A stretch of 5,602 bases of DNA from Candidatus Bipolaricaulota bacterium (lineage in GTDB: Bacteria > Bipolaricaulota > Bipolaricaulia > RBG-16-55-9 > DRXL01). Under the pieces are notes generated by a model. The model searched no databases. It was not told the origin of the DNA and worked only from the letters and a program-made list of their open reading frames with translations. Location: NCBI GenBank assembly GCA_025057405.1, contig JANWXV010000050.1:1-5602 (forward strand), given 5' to 3'. A program made the translations under genes and the position numbers. Position 1 is the stretch's first letter, and the number at the start of each line of letters is the position of its first letter. This document shows, in pieces, positions 1 through 5,602 of this stretch.

Positions 1-1122
1 GTCGCCCATGAAGTTAAACGCCAGCACCGCGATAATAATAAAGAACCCGGGGATCATCAACCACGGGTGATAAGTTAAATTCGAGATCGTGTTGTCCGTG
101 AACTGATTGAGCAGTTGCCCCCAACTGGTCATCGGGTCTCGGATGCCAAAGCCCAAGAAGCTCAGCGCGGCTTCGGCCAAGATCAAGCCGGGGATGCTGA
201 GCGTCGCCGTGACGATCAAGAAGCTCATCGTGTTGGGCAGCAAGTGTGTGAAGATAATACGAACGTCGCTGGCCCCTACGGCTTTAGCCGCTAATGAGAA
301 CTCTTGCTCGCGCAGCGCCAAGAACAGCCCGCGCAGCGCCCGCGCCGTCCCGCCCCAGCCCAAAATAGACAAGATCATAATAATCAGCAAGAACGAGACC
401 GCTGGAGGCAGCCCCGGAGGCAAGATCGCTGCTAGGGCCAAGAGCAAAGGCAACCCGGGGAACGAATTTAAAACTTCGATCAGTCTCTGGATGAAGACGT
501 CCAGCCCGCCCCCGTAGTAGCCCGAGATGCCCCCAAAGACGATCGCCAGGCTCAAGCTGATCAGAAGCGCCAGCGGCCCGATCGAGAGCGAGACCCATCC
601 CCCGATCAACGTGCGCGAGAAGAGATCGCGCCCGACGTCATCGGTGCCGAAGAGAAAGATCTGCCCCGGAGAGCTGAGATCGCGCTCCCCCGTGCCAAAG
701 AGATGAATATCCGTCGGAAAGAGCCACAAGAACTGATACGGGTCCCCGGGGACGAAGAATTTAATGGGATAGACGCGCTCGCGGTCTTCTCGGTAGAGCC
801 AGCGGCCACGAGGATCGCGCTCGCGCTTCAGCCCATACACAAAGGGCCAAGTCAGACGCCCTTCCTTGTCGAAGAAGTGAATCTGCGTGGGAGGCGCGTA
901 AGCGAAGCGCCGTCGCTGGGTGGCGTAGTCATACGGCGCGATGAAGTGCGAGAAGATCGTCAGGAGCGTCAGAATGACGATGATCGCGCCGCCGAGCGCC
1001 CCTAAACGATGGCGCCGGAAGCGCCGCCAGATGAGCTGGCTCTGGCTGACGGGCTTGGTTGTCAGCAGCTGCTCTTCTTGGTTGCGGCGTTCCTCGGCCG
1101 TGGGTGCAGAAGTCTCAGTCAT
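1..1122 (-). CDS. dppC: DppC/OppC-type ABC transporter permease, C-terminus cut by window edge
   Basis: Inner-membrane permease subunit that should pair with the DppB-type protein encoded just upstream to form the translocation pore. The frame is open for 374 codons from ATG at 1122 and ends in FNFMGD at the edge; family members usually continue with only about 10 more residues (GLRDxLDPR type). Visible parts: a soluble charged N-terminus (1-35), an OppC_N-like first helix (about 40-61), the periplasmic family motif GTDDVGRD (159-166) followed by LFSR, and helices near 178-198, 222-252, 300-324 and 354-371. The cytoplasmic EAA loop lies near 271-298 (LAAKAVGAS ... HLLPN) and is where an ATPase coupling helix would dock. 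About 85 residues between TM1 and GTDDVGRD exceed the usual short connection. The ATG overlaps the dppB stop by 8 bp (ATGACTGA) and has no clear Shine-Dalgarno, suggesting translational coupling. The family call is secure; the substrate is unknown, so the symbol marks the class only. Confidence 0.93.
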   Translation of the reverse strand, partial: MTETSAPTAEERRNQEEQLLTTKPVSQSQLIWRRFRRHRLGALGGAIIVILTLLTIFSHFIAPYDYATQRRRFAYAPPTQIHFFDKEGRLTWPFVYGLKRERDPRGRWLYREDRERVYPIKFFVPGDPYQFLWLFPTDIHLFGTGERDLSSPGQIFLFGTDDVGRDLFSRTLIGGWVSLSIGPLALLISLSLAIVFGGISGYYGGGLDVFIQRLIEVLNSFPGLPLLLALAAILPPGLPPAVSFLLIIMILSILGWGGTARALRGLFLALREQEFSLAAKAVGASDVRIIFTHLLPNTMSFLIVTATLSIPGLILAEAALSFLGFGIRDPMTSWGQLLNQFTDNTISNLTYHPWLMIPGFFIIIAVLAFNFMGD

Positions 1123-2293
1123 AGCGAATGCGCGGGTCGGCCCACGCGAGCATAATGTCCGCCAAGAGATTGCCCAGCAAGAGTAAAATAGCGAAGAACA
1201 TCAAGAGCGTCTGGACGAGATAGTCATCATACGCGCGCAGCCCATCGTAGAAGAGCCGCTCGACGGTGGGGAAGTTCAAGACGATGGCTGTAATCAACGC
1301 GCCGCTGATCAAGCCGGGCAGGCTCTGCCCGAAGATCGTGATCATCACGTTGAGCGCGTTGCGCACCGCGTGTTTATAAACGACAACGCTCTCTTTGAGA
1401 CCCTTGGCTCGCGCGGTCATAATATACTGAGAGTTGAGAATATCGAGGAGTTGCCCGCGCATCACGCGCATCAAGCTGGCAATCGAAGACGAACCGATGA
1501 CCAGAACGGCGGGCCACAGATGCCAGAGGTAGTCGAGCCATTTGGTCAGCGTCCAGTCCCACGGCCACGGCGAGCCAGCCATGTGCGCTTGCGTGAACAG
1601 CCCCCCCACCGACGCTCCGGCGTTGCCCGTGCAGAAGAACCCCCAGCCCCAGCTACAAAACGTCGGAATGACCGAGATCACGAGCCAGTACATCAGCACG
1701 AGAGCGAGAAAGAAATTGGGGATCGAAAGCCCCGCAAATCCCAAGAGCGTGAAGATATTGTCGCCCAGAGAGTATTGTCGCGTCGCTGAGTAGATCCCCA
1801 AGGGGAGCGAGATCAGCCACGCGAAGAGAAACGTAGGAATAGTTACCAGCAGCGTTAAGGGCAAGCGCTCCCAGAAGAGCGTAGCCACGGGCTGGTTGGT
1901 CTCGAACGAGAACCCAAAGTCGGGGTTCCAGTGAATAAACGGAAAGCCGTGCACAAACGGGAAGTTGCTGTCTATAGAGAATTGAAAAGACCAGACTTGC
2001 CACTGCTGCCCTGTGCGAGGGTCGGTGCTCTGGCTCTCCCAGATGACCCCCTTAAGCCAACGCCAGTAGCGATCCAAGCAGCCCTGCCATTGCCATTCGA
2101 GGGGTTCACAGGGGGTCTCTAGGCCCAAGTGCTTGGCGATGCTCTGGAGCGTCTCTTGGGAGATGCGCTCGTTCAGCTTGTATTTGGTGAGAAAATCCCC
2201 CGGGGCGAGCTGGACGACGAAGAACGCGACCAGCGAGATAATCAAGAGCGTCGGGAGCATGTAGATCAGACGCCGCAGGATGTAGTTGAGCAT
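1115..2293 (-). CDS. dppB: DppB/OppB-type ABC transporter permease with enlarged external loops
   Basis: Inner-membrane permease, partner of the DppC-type protein. The start MLNYILRRLIYMLPTLL is the classic DppB opening, followed by TM1 (about 9-29) and the conserved LAPGD (29-33). Further helices lie near 146-168, 180-208, 255-275, 319-345 and 361-383. The EAA loop is at about 290-315 (TARAKGLKES ... HAVRNAL), and the protein ends in the usual WADPRIRYD. At 392 aa it is longer than the common 305-340 aa. The extra length sits in two external segments: about residues 62-130, very rich in Trp and Phe with Cys62 and Cys72, and about 211-250 with Cys213 and Cys221. Both Cys pairs are on the predicted outer side and could form disulfides. 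The gene lies 97 bp after the binding-protein stop, with a strong inverted repeat between them, and overlaps dppC by 8 bp. The ligand cannot be inferred. Confidence 0.95.
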   Translation of the reverse strand: MLNYILRRLIYMLPTLLIISLVAFFVVQLAPGDFLTKYKLNERISQETLQSIAKHLGLETPCEPLEWQWQGCLDRYWRWLKGVIWESQSTDPRTGQQWQVWSFQFSIDSNFPFVHGFPFIHWNPDFGFSFETNQPVATLFWERLPLTLLVTIPTFLFAWLISLPLGIYSATRQYSLGDNIFTLLGFAGLSIPNFFLALVLMYWLVISVIPTFCSWGWGFFCTGNAGASVGGLFTQAHMAGSPWPWDWTLTKWLDYLWHLWPAVLVIGSSSIASLMRVMRGQLLDILNSQYIMTARAKGLKESVVVYKHAVRNALNVMITIFGQSLPGLISGALITAIVLNFPTVERLFYDGLRAYDDYLVQTLLMFFAILLLLGNLLADIMLAWADPRIRYD

Positions 2294-2299
2294 AAGTAT

Positions 2300-2305
2300 C
2301 TCTCT
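2300..2305 (-). promoter_or_regulatory. weak candidate ribosome binding site of dppB
   Basis: On the minus strand AGAGAG stands 6 nt before the dppB ATG. It is a poor match to the anti-Shine-Dalgarno sequence, and it begins only 3 nt after the base of the adjoining inverted repeat. Initiation on the permease gene is therefore probably weaker than on the binding-protein gene upstream, which has AAAGGAGA. Confidence 0.4.
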
Positions 2306-2308
2306 GGG

Positions 2309-2375
2309 AGGCCCTCACCCCGCCCTGCGGGCACCCCTCTCCCGTCGGCCACTACGGGAGAGGGGGTGAGGGCCT
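2309..2375 (-). repeat. nested inverted repeat (REP-like) between binding protein and permease genes
   Basis: The outer arms pair 2309-2321 with 2363-2375 (13 bp). The inner arms pair 2337-2345 with 2354-2362 (9 bp) around an 8-nt loop at 2346-2353. The right side is continuous for 22 nt. The left side is interrupted by 15 nt (2322-2336) that contain their own small hairpin, GCCC-TGC-GGGC at 2322-2332, so the transcript could form a three-way junction. The arm text (CCCTCACCCC with CCCTCTCCCG) is like intergenic inverted repeats that I recall recurring in many unrelated bacterial genomes. There is no U-run after the stem, so it is not a standard intrinsic terminator. As with the REP elements between malE and malF in E. 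coli, it may protect the binding-protein mRNA 3' end and lower permease expression; that role is inference. Confidence 0.8.
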
Positions 2376-2393
2376 TATCTATTTATCTATCTA
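2375..2393 (-). repeat. tetranucleotide ATAG/ATAA tract giving stops in all three frames
   Basis: After the binding-protein stop TAG (2393-2391) the minus strand continues as four ATAG/ATAA units. Because the period is four, stop codons step through the frames: TAG at 2393-2391, TAG at 2389-2387, TAA at 2385-2383, then TAG and TAA again. All three frames are closed within 11 nt, directly before the inverted repeat. This may be a simple-sequence tract or the flank of the inserted repeat element. Confidence 0.7.
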
Positions 2394-5051
2394 TTTCGCA
2401 TTCCGTCGTTGCTCGTCCTTCCACCAGAGCTGATCAGCAAAAGCTAACACGCTGAAGTTGGGCTTGAAATTGTCGTTGTTGCCCAGCGTTGCTTTGCTCG
2501 CGTAGATATACTGCTGATTGACCAGATAGATATACGGGAGATTCTCCGAGACGAGTCTCTGGAACTCTCTGTAGAACTCTTGGGCTTCCCCTTCGTCGAA
2601 GGTCGTCGCGGCCAGATCGAAGAGTTCGTCCACGCGCTTCTCCCAGTCGGGAGGGTTCTCTTTGGAGGAGTAGCGCCAGAAGTGCAACCGCCCGTTGATC
2701 TTCCAGACGTTGGAGCCGTTGTTGGGTTCGGTGCCTCCCGTCAGCCCCAAGACCATCGCCTCGAAGGTCCCGTTGAAGAGCGTATCTACTAGCGTGTTGA
2801 ACTCGATGGAGCGCGCGTTGGCCTTGACCCCGATCTTGGCCAAGTCGTTCACCAAGACCGAGACGATCTTCTCGCGGATTTGGTTGCCCTGATTGGTCGT
2901 GAGCAAGAATTCTAGTTCTCGGTCGCGCTCCGGCGGGAGCTTGGAGAGATCGGCGATGCGGTCTTCGGGGTTGGCGAAGCTCTTTAAGAACTCATCGGTG
3001 ATGTTGCGCACGCCGTCGTTATCGGTGTCTCTCAGCCCGATCTCGTCGAGCATCCGAGCGGCCTTCTCCAAGTCGTACTCGTACTTCGTGAACGACTCGC
3101 TCTTGTCGTAGAAGGGCGAGGGGATGCTGACGGGACTCCACTGCGGGATAGCGAGGCCGTTATAGATATTGTCAATCATGGACTCTTTATCTACGGCGTG
3201 GGCGATGGCGCGGCGGAACTGCAAGCTGCGGAAGACCGCTTGGAGCGCTTCGTAGAAGGGCTTGCCCGGACCGGCCTTGGCCACGTCTTGATTGAACGCC
3301 AGATAGGTTTCGCCGAACGTGGGGCCGCCACGCAACAGCTCGCGGTTGTTTGTGAGATCCACACAGATCGTGTTCCCCGTAGGGAGTTCTTCGCAGTCCC
3401 GGTTGAGGTCTTGGATCTCTTGCATGAGCAAGGGCCAATCGGTCGGCCGGACTCCCAACGTGTCCGTCTCGCCGGTCTTGAACTTCAAGAACGCCGTGTC
3501 CAAGTTCTGCACGACCAAGAAGACAAGCTGATCGAAGTAGGGCAACTGCACGCCGTTGGGGTCCACTTTCCAATAGTACGGATTGCGCTCTAGGACGACT
3601 TGTTGATCTACGTCGTAGCGCACGAAGCGATAGGCCCCCAAGCCGACGATCTCTTCGGCGGGCGTGCCCAAGCCCCACGTCGTGTTGAAGAGCGTCGGAG
3701 GGACGCCCTCCCACTTGGTGGCTTGGGCGAACTCGACTGATTTTTGAATGTTGTCAACCGCTTGCTGGAGAAGATCAATCAGCTGAGCCTTCTCCTCGGG
3801 GACGGCGTTCTTCAAAGCGTCCAGAGACTCGCGCAGGGCAGCCGCTGCGCTCTGGGCTTTTTCTAAGTCTTTCGCGGCAATCGCCGCACCTAGCGCTTGG
3901 AGTCTTCTCTCTAGCTCGCTGGCCCTCTCTGCAGAGATGCCCCGCAACTCTTGGCGGTTCTCTTCCAAGAGCTTCTTGGCGCCGTCGTAGTAGCCCTTGG
4001 CCCCCGGATTGAGCTTGGCGACTTTATCGGCGAGCTTGTGTTTGGGCAAGATTTCAAAGCCCAGCGAATTCAGAATCGGGCGAAACGGCTTGGGCATGAT
4101 CACTTTGATTGTATAGTCGTCGAGCTTGACAAACTGCAATGGCTGGCCCTCGACGTAGAGCAGATCGCGCCCAGCCGAGCGCACGTCGGGATTGAAGTGC
4201 AGATCGTTGAACGTGAAGAGCACATCGTCGGCGGTGAAGCAGCAGTGGCCATCGGACCAGCGAATCCCCCGGCGCAGGTGAAAGACGATCTCGCGGCGGT
4301 CATCGGAGACCTCCCACGAGTGGGCCAAGCCCGCCATTGGTTTATAATCTTCCCAGCGCGTCTCGACCAGCCCTGCGTGCAGCAGTCCCGTGACGTCGGT
4401 CGAGCTGGTCTCGTTCGCTACGATGGGGTTGAGGGTCTTTGGCCCGCTGAGGGTGCCGACCACGAGCTTGCCGCCCGGCAGCCCCGGCTCGCTCAGCCCT
4501 TCGGGCTGCGCGAGGACTTGGGCGTCGGGGGGGAGTTCGCCGCCGCGGGCGGGTTGGGCTTCGACGACCGTGAAGCGAATCTCCTGCCCGCCAACGGTAA
4601 CGACGCGCTCGCCGGTCTTGTTAAACTCGGAGAGCCAGAAATACAGATGCGTCGTAGCTCCAGCGGGCACGGTCGCCGTCTGCTTGTTGACAAATCCCCC
4701 ATCCAACAGCAACGAGACTTCTTCGGAGACGGTCTTGTCGGAATGCGGGTTGTGCAGATAGAGACTGACAGCGAGTCGCCCGGTCTTGGGGACGATGCGA
4801 TTGCTGGGGAAGATCGCTATTTGCGTGATCTGGAGTTCGCCGGTGCGCCCGATCTCCGTGACCTTGGTCTTCTCTTCAGCGCTCTCGGTCTTCTTCTCGG
4901 ATTCTTCTCTTTTTTCTTCTTTCTTCTCCGGGGGATTGGTCGAAGTCTCCGGCGGCTTCGTCGTCGGAGGCACCCCTGGGCATCCACTCAGACCTACCAA
5001 CCCCGCTACCAACAAAATCGCTACGAGCCAGACGGAGAATCTCTTCTGCAT
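2391..5051 (-). CDS. family-5 ABC substrate-binding lipoprotein with CARDB-like domain and helical insertion
   Basis: Extracytoplasmic ligand-binding protein for the permeases encoded downstream. In order: a lipoprotein signal with lipobox LSGC (21-24, Cys24 the lipid anchor); a Pro/Lys/Glu linker (25-65); a beta-rich segment (about 72-164) resembling a CARDB/APHP adhesion-type sandwich; a short linker; then the SBP_bac_5 fold from about residue 192 to the end. Family marks in the fold include MAGLAHSWEVSDD (239-251), FHLRRGIRWSDG (257-268), FTADDV (272-277), GLGAYRFVRY (470-479), ERNPYYW (488-494) and RRAIAHAVDKE (613-623). Between ILPKHKL (334-340) and FNTTWG (455-460), where relatives have a short turn, there are about 100 extra helix-forming residues. 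An acidic DTDNDG loop lies at 675-680. Cys553 and Cys563 may pair. Family members usually have 500-650 aa; this has 886. It starts at ATG with a good Shine-Dalgarno and lies 54 bp after a paralogue. Class is secure; ligand unknown. Confidence 0.95.
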   Translation of the reverse strand: MQKRFSVWLVAILLVAGLVGLSGCPGVPPTTKPPETSTNPPEKKEEKREESEKKTESAEEKTKVTEIGRTGELQITQIAIFPSNRIVPKTGRLAVSLYLHNPHSDKTVSEEVSLLLDGGFVNKQTATVPAGATTHLYFWLSEFNKTGERVVTVGGQEIRFTVVEAQPARGGELPPDAQVLAQPEGLSEPGLPGGKLVVGTLSGPKTLNPIVANETSSTDVTGLLHAGLVETRWEDYKPMAGLAHSWEVSDDRREIVFHLRRGIRWSDGHCCFTADDVLFTFNDLHFNPDVRSAGRDLLYVEGQPLQFVKLDDYTIKVIMPKPFRPILNSLGFEILPKHKLADKVAKLNPGAKGYYDGAKKLLEENRQELRGISAERASELERRLQALGAAIAAKDLEKAQSAAAALRESLDALKNAVPEEKAQLIDLLQQAVDNIQKSVEFAQATKWEGVPPTLFNTTWGLGTPAEEIVGLGAYRFVRYDVDQQVVLERNPYYWKVDPNGVQLPYFDQLVFLVVQNLDTAFLKFKTGETDTLGVRPTDWPLLMQEIQDLNRDCEELPTGNTICVDLTNNRELLRGGPTFGETYLAFNQDVAKAGPGKPFYEALQAVFRSLQFRRAIAHAVDKESMIDNIYNGLAIPQWSPVSIPSPFYDKSESFTKYEYDLEKAARMLDEIGLRDTDNDGVRNITDEFLKSFANPEDRIADLSKLPPERDRELEFLLTTNQGNQIREKIVSVLVNDLAKIGVKANARSIEFNTLVDTLFNGTFEAMVLGLTGGTEPNNGSNVWKINGRLHFWRYSSKENPPDWEKRVDELFDLAATTFDEGEAQEFYREFQRLVSENLPYIYLVNQQYIYASKATLGNNDNFKPNFSVLAFADQLWWKDEQRRNAK
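2596..2684 (-). repeat. downstream copy of an 89-bp block shared by the two binding-protein genes
   Basis: This segment matches 5317-5405 at 80 of 89 positions by hand count, without gaps. It includes a perfect 34-nt run at 2612-2645 (equal to 5333-5366). It encodes the SSKENPPDWEK and RVDELFDL part of the binding fold, the most conserved stretch between the paralogues. Confidence 0.85.
3714..3992 (-). other. segment encoding the helical insertion within the binding fold
   Basis: Residues 354-446 of the binding protein are rich in Ala, Leu, Glu, Lys and Gln with amphipathic spacing. A likely turn sits at VPEE (417-420), giving helices of about 30 and 25 residues, plausibly a helical hairpin or coiled coil. 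It sits between ILPKHKL and FNTTWG, where usual family-5 proteins have only a short connection. Its function is unknown; it could contact a partner, the second lobe, or the envelope. Confidence 0.65.
4560..4838 (-). other. segment encoding a CARDB-like beta-sandwich domain
   Basis: Residues 72-164 show the layout I associate with CARDB/APHP modules: an opening strand with a FPSNRIV turn, a strand pair around LAVSLYLHNPHSD, then VSLLLDGGFVNKQTATVPAG (112-131), a strand THLYFWL (134-140), and a closing TGERVVTVGG (146-155). These modules are common on bacterial surface proteins and usually bind other proteins or glycans or act as spacers. Here the module stands between the lipid anchor linker and the binding fold. 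The assignment is by eye. Confidence 0.55.
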
Positions 5052-5062
5052 CGGTGTCGTCG

Positions 5063-5070
5063 TCTCCTTT
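5063..5070 (-). promoter_or_regulatory. ribosome binding site of the complete binding-protein gene
   Basis: The minus strand reads AAAGGAGA ending 11 nt before the ATG at 5051, a seven-base match to the Shine-Dalgarno consensus at slightly long spacing. It supports this ATG, which also starts a well-formed lipoprotein signal peptide. Confidence 0.75.
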
Positions 5071-5105
5071 CTAGATTAAGTATCGCGCGGAGCTGCGCTC
5101 AGCGT

Positions 5106-5602
5106 TTATTGCTTGCGTCGCGCCTCGTCCTTCCACCAGACGATGTCGGTCGCTCCCAAGATCTGACCGATCGTCTGCAACGGGTTAAAGTGCTCGGTGT
5201 TGACTAAATCTATCTTAACAGCGTAGAGAAAGCGCTGGTTGACCGTGTAGATCAGCGGAAGATTCTCCGAGACGAGCCGCTGAAATTCTCTGTAGAACCC
5301 TTTGGCCTCGTCTTCGTCGAACGTCGTCGCGCCCAGATCGAAGAGTTCGTCCACGCGCTTCTCCCAATCTGGGGGGTTCTCTTTGGACGAGCGCCGCCAG
5401 AAGTGCAGGCCCCCGTCGGTGCGCCAGACGTTGGCGCTGAAGTGCGGGTCCACCCCGCCCGTCAGCCCGATGATGATCGCCTCGTACTTGGCGTTGGTGA
5501 GGTCGTTGACGAGGGCGTTGAAGTCTTTGGGACGAAAGTTGGCCTTGACGCCGATCTTCTTGAAGTCATCTACCAAGAGCGCGGCGGTCTTCTCGCGCAG
5601 CG
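5106..5602 (-). CDS. family-5 ABC substrate-binding protein, C-terminal part only
   Basis: The frame is open from the right edge to the TAA at 5106-5108 and encodes the last 165 residues of a second solute-binding protein. It aligns with residues 725-886 of the downstream binding protein at about 60% identity by hand count. Identical stretches include SSKENPPDWEKRVDELFDL, FYREFQRLVSENLP and the terminal WWKDE followed by RR one residue later. The reading frame continues upstream of the first possible start (TTG at 5576), so the true start lies outside the window and the N-terminal layout (lipobox, CARDB-like domain, helical insertion) cannot be judged. It most likely belongs to the same transcript, only 54 bp before the next gene. 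The two proteins may serve the same permease with different ligands; that is inference. Confidence 0.93.
   Translation of the reverse strand, partial: LREKTAALLVDDFKKIGVKANFRPKDFNALVNDLTNAKYEAIIIGLTGGVDPHFSANVWRTDGGLHFWRRSSKENPPDWEKRVDELFDLGATTFDEDEAKGFYREFQRLVSENLPLIYTVNQRFLYAVKIDLVNTEHFNPLQTIGQILGATDIVWWKDEARRKQ
5317..5405 (-). repeat. upstream copy of the 89-bp block shared by the two binding-protein genes
   Basis: Partner of 2596-2684 (80 of 89 positions match by hand count), including the perfect 34-nt run at 5333-5366. The rest of the shared C-terminal region diverges clearly more, for example in the segment before the stop codon. Confidence 0.85.

Noticed and set aside
107..1789. Several plus-strand frames opposite the two permease genes (107-517, 703-1005, 1370-1789)
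   Set aside because: The minus-strand frames give continuous permease sequence with membrane helices, GTDDVGRD and EAA loops; the plus-strand products are low-complexity and charge-rich without any family resemblance.
2309..2375. Inverted repeat as an intrinsic terminator
   Set aside because: On the transcribed strand no U-run follows the stem; the next bases are CCCAGAGAGATACTT leading straight into the dppB start.
4902..4929. 28-nt polypurine tract on the coding strand with an AAAAAAG run as a frameshift site
   Set aside because: The run is not in the phase needed for a -1 slip (X XXY YYZ), and the in-frame product continues normally. It simply encodes the Lys/Glu linker.
5071..5105. Small GAGC-TGC-GCTC hairpin and possible promoter in the 54-bp spacer between the binding-protein genes
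   Set aside because: A 4-bp stem is within chance expectation, no U-run follows, and I see no convincing -35/-10 pair, so co-transcription is the simpler reading.
3951..5207. Plus-strand open frame of 418 codons
   Set aside because: It lies antisense to the binding protein, whose minus-strand translation has clear family motifs over the same bases. The product has no recognisable domain, and the frame runs across the intergenic spacer into the neighbouring gene. It is a shadow of GC-biased codon use.
5106..5576. Start of the upstream binding protein at TTG 5576
   Set aside because: The same frame stays open to the window edge and the residues before it (LREKTAALL) align with IREKIVSVL of the paralogue, so the protein clearly begins further upstream.

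Overview
This window is one stretch of a minus-strand ABC-transporter operon of the peptide/nickel/oligosaccharide (Opp/Dpp, solute-binding-protein family 5) class. Read in the direction of transcription (high to low coordinates) it holds: the C-terminal end of one family-5 substrate-binding protein (5106-5602), a second, complete and unusually large substrate-binding lipoprotein (2391-5051, 886 aa), a DppB-type permease (1115-2293, 392 aa) and a DppC-type permease that runs off the left edge (1-1122, 374 codons visible). Spacing is tight: 54 bp, 97 bp and an 8-bp overlap. All long plus-strand frames are antisense shadows. No gene-free stretch exceeds 300 bases; the longest gap (97 bp) holds a nested inverted repeat. 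I see no tRNA, rRNA, CRISPR array, insertion sequence or origin.

How the parts should work together: the two lipoproteins or secreted binding proteins would catch ligand outside the cytoplasmic membrane and deliver it to the DppB/DppC heterodimer. The ATPase subunits (DppD/DppF type) are not in the window. They could lie beyond the left edge, after dppC, or elsewhere. Nothing in the sequence identifies the ligand: family-5 proteins take peptides, oligosaccharides, nickel chelates and more.

Three of the four proteins carry extra segments compared with the textbook Dpp system. The complete binding protein has a charged linker, a CARDB-like beta-sandwich domain ahead of the binding fold, and about 100 residues of helix-rich sequence inside the fold. 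DppB has a Trp-rich external insertion of about 70 residues. DppC has about 85 extra residues between TM1 and the GTDDVGRD motif. The two binding proteins are tandem paralogues, about 60% identical over the shared C-terminal 160 residues by hand count.

Organism: a bacterium of moderately high GC, with lipoprotein export and Shine-Dalgarno initiation. The enlarged permeases resemble versions I associate from memory with Chloroflexota, Bipolaricaulota and other deep-branching, often thermophilic or uncultured lineages. That placement is a weak inference. I do not see a wholly new system here. The best leads are the extra domains of the binding protein and the structured spacer between binding protein and permeases.
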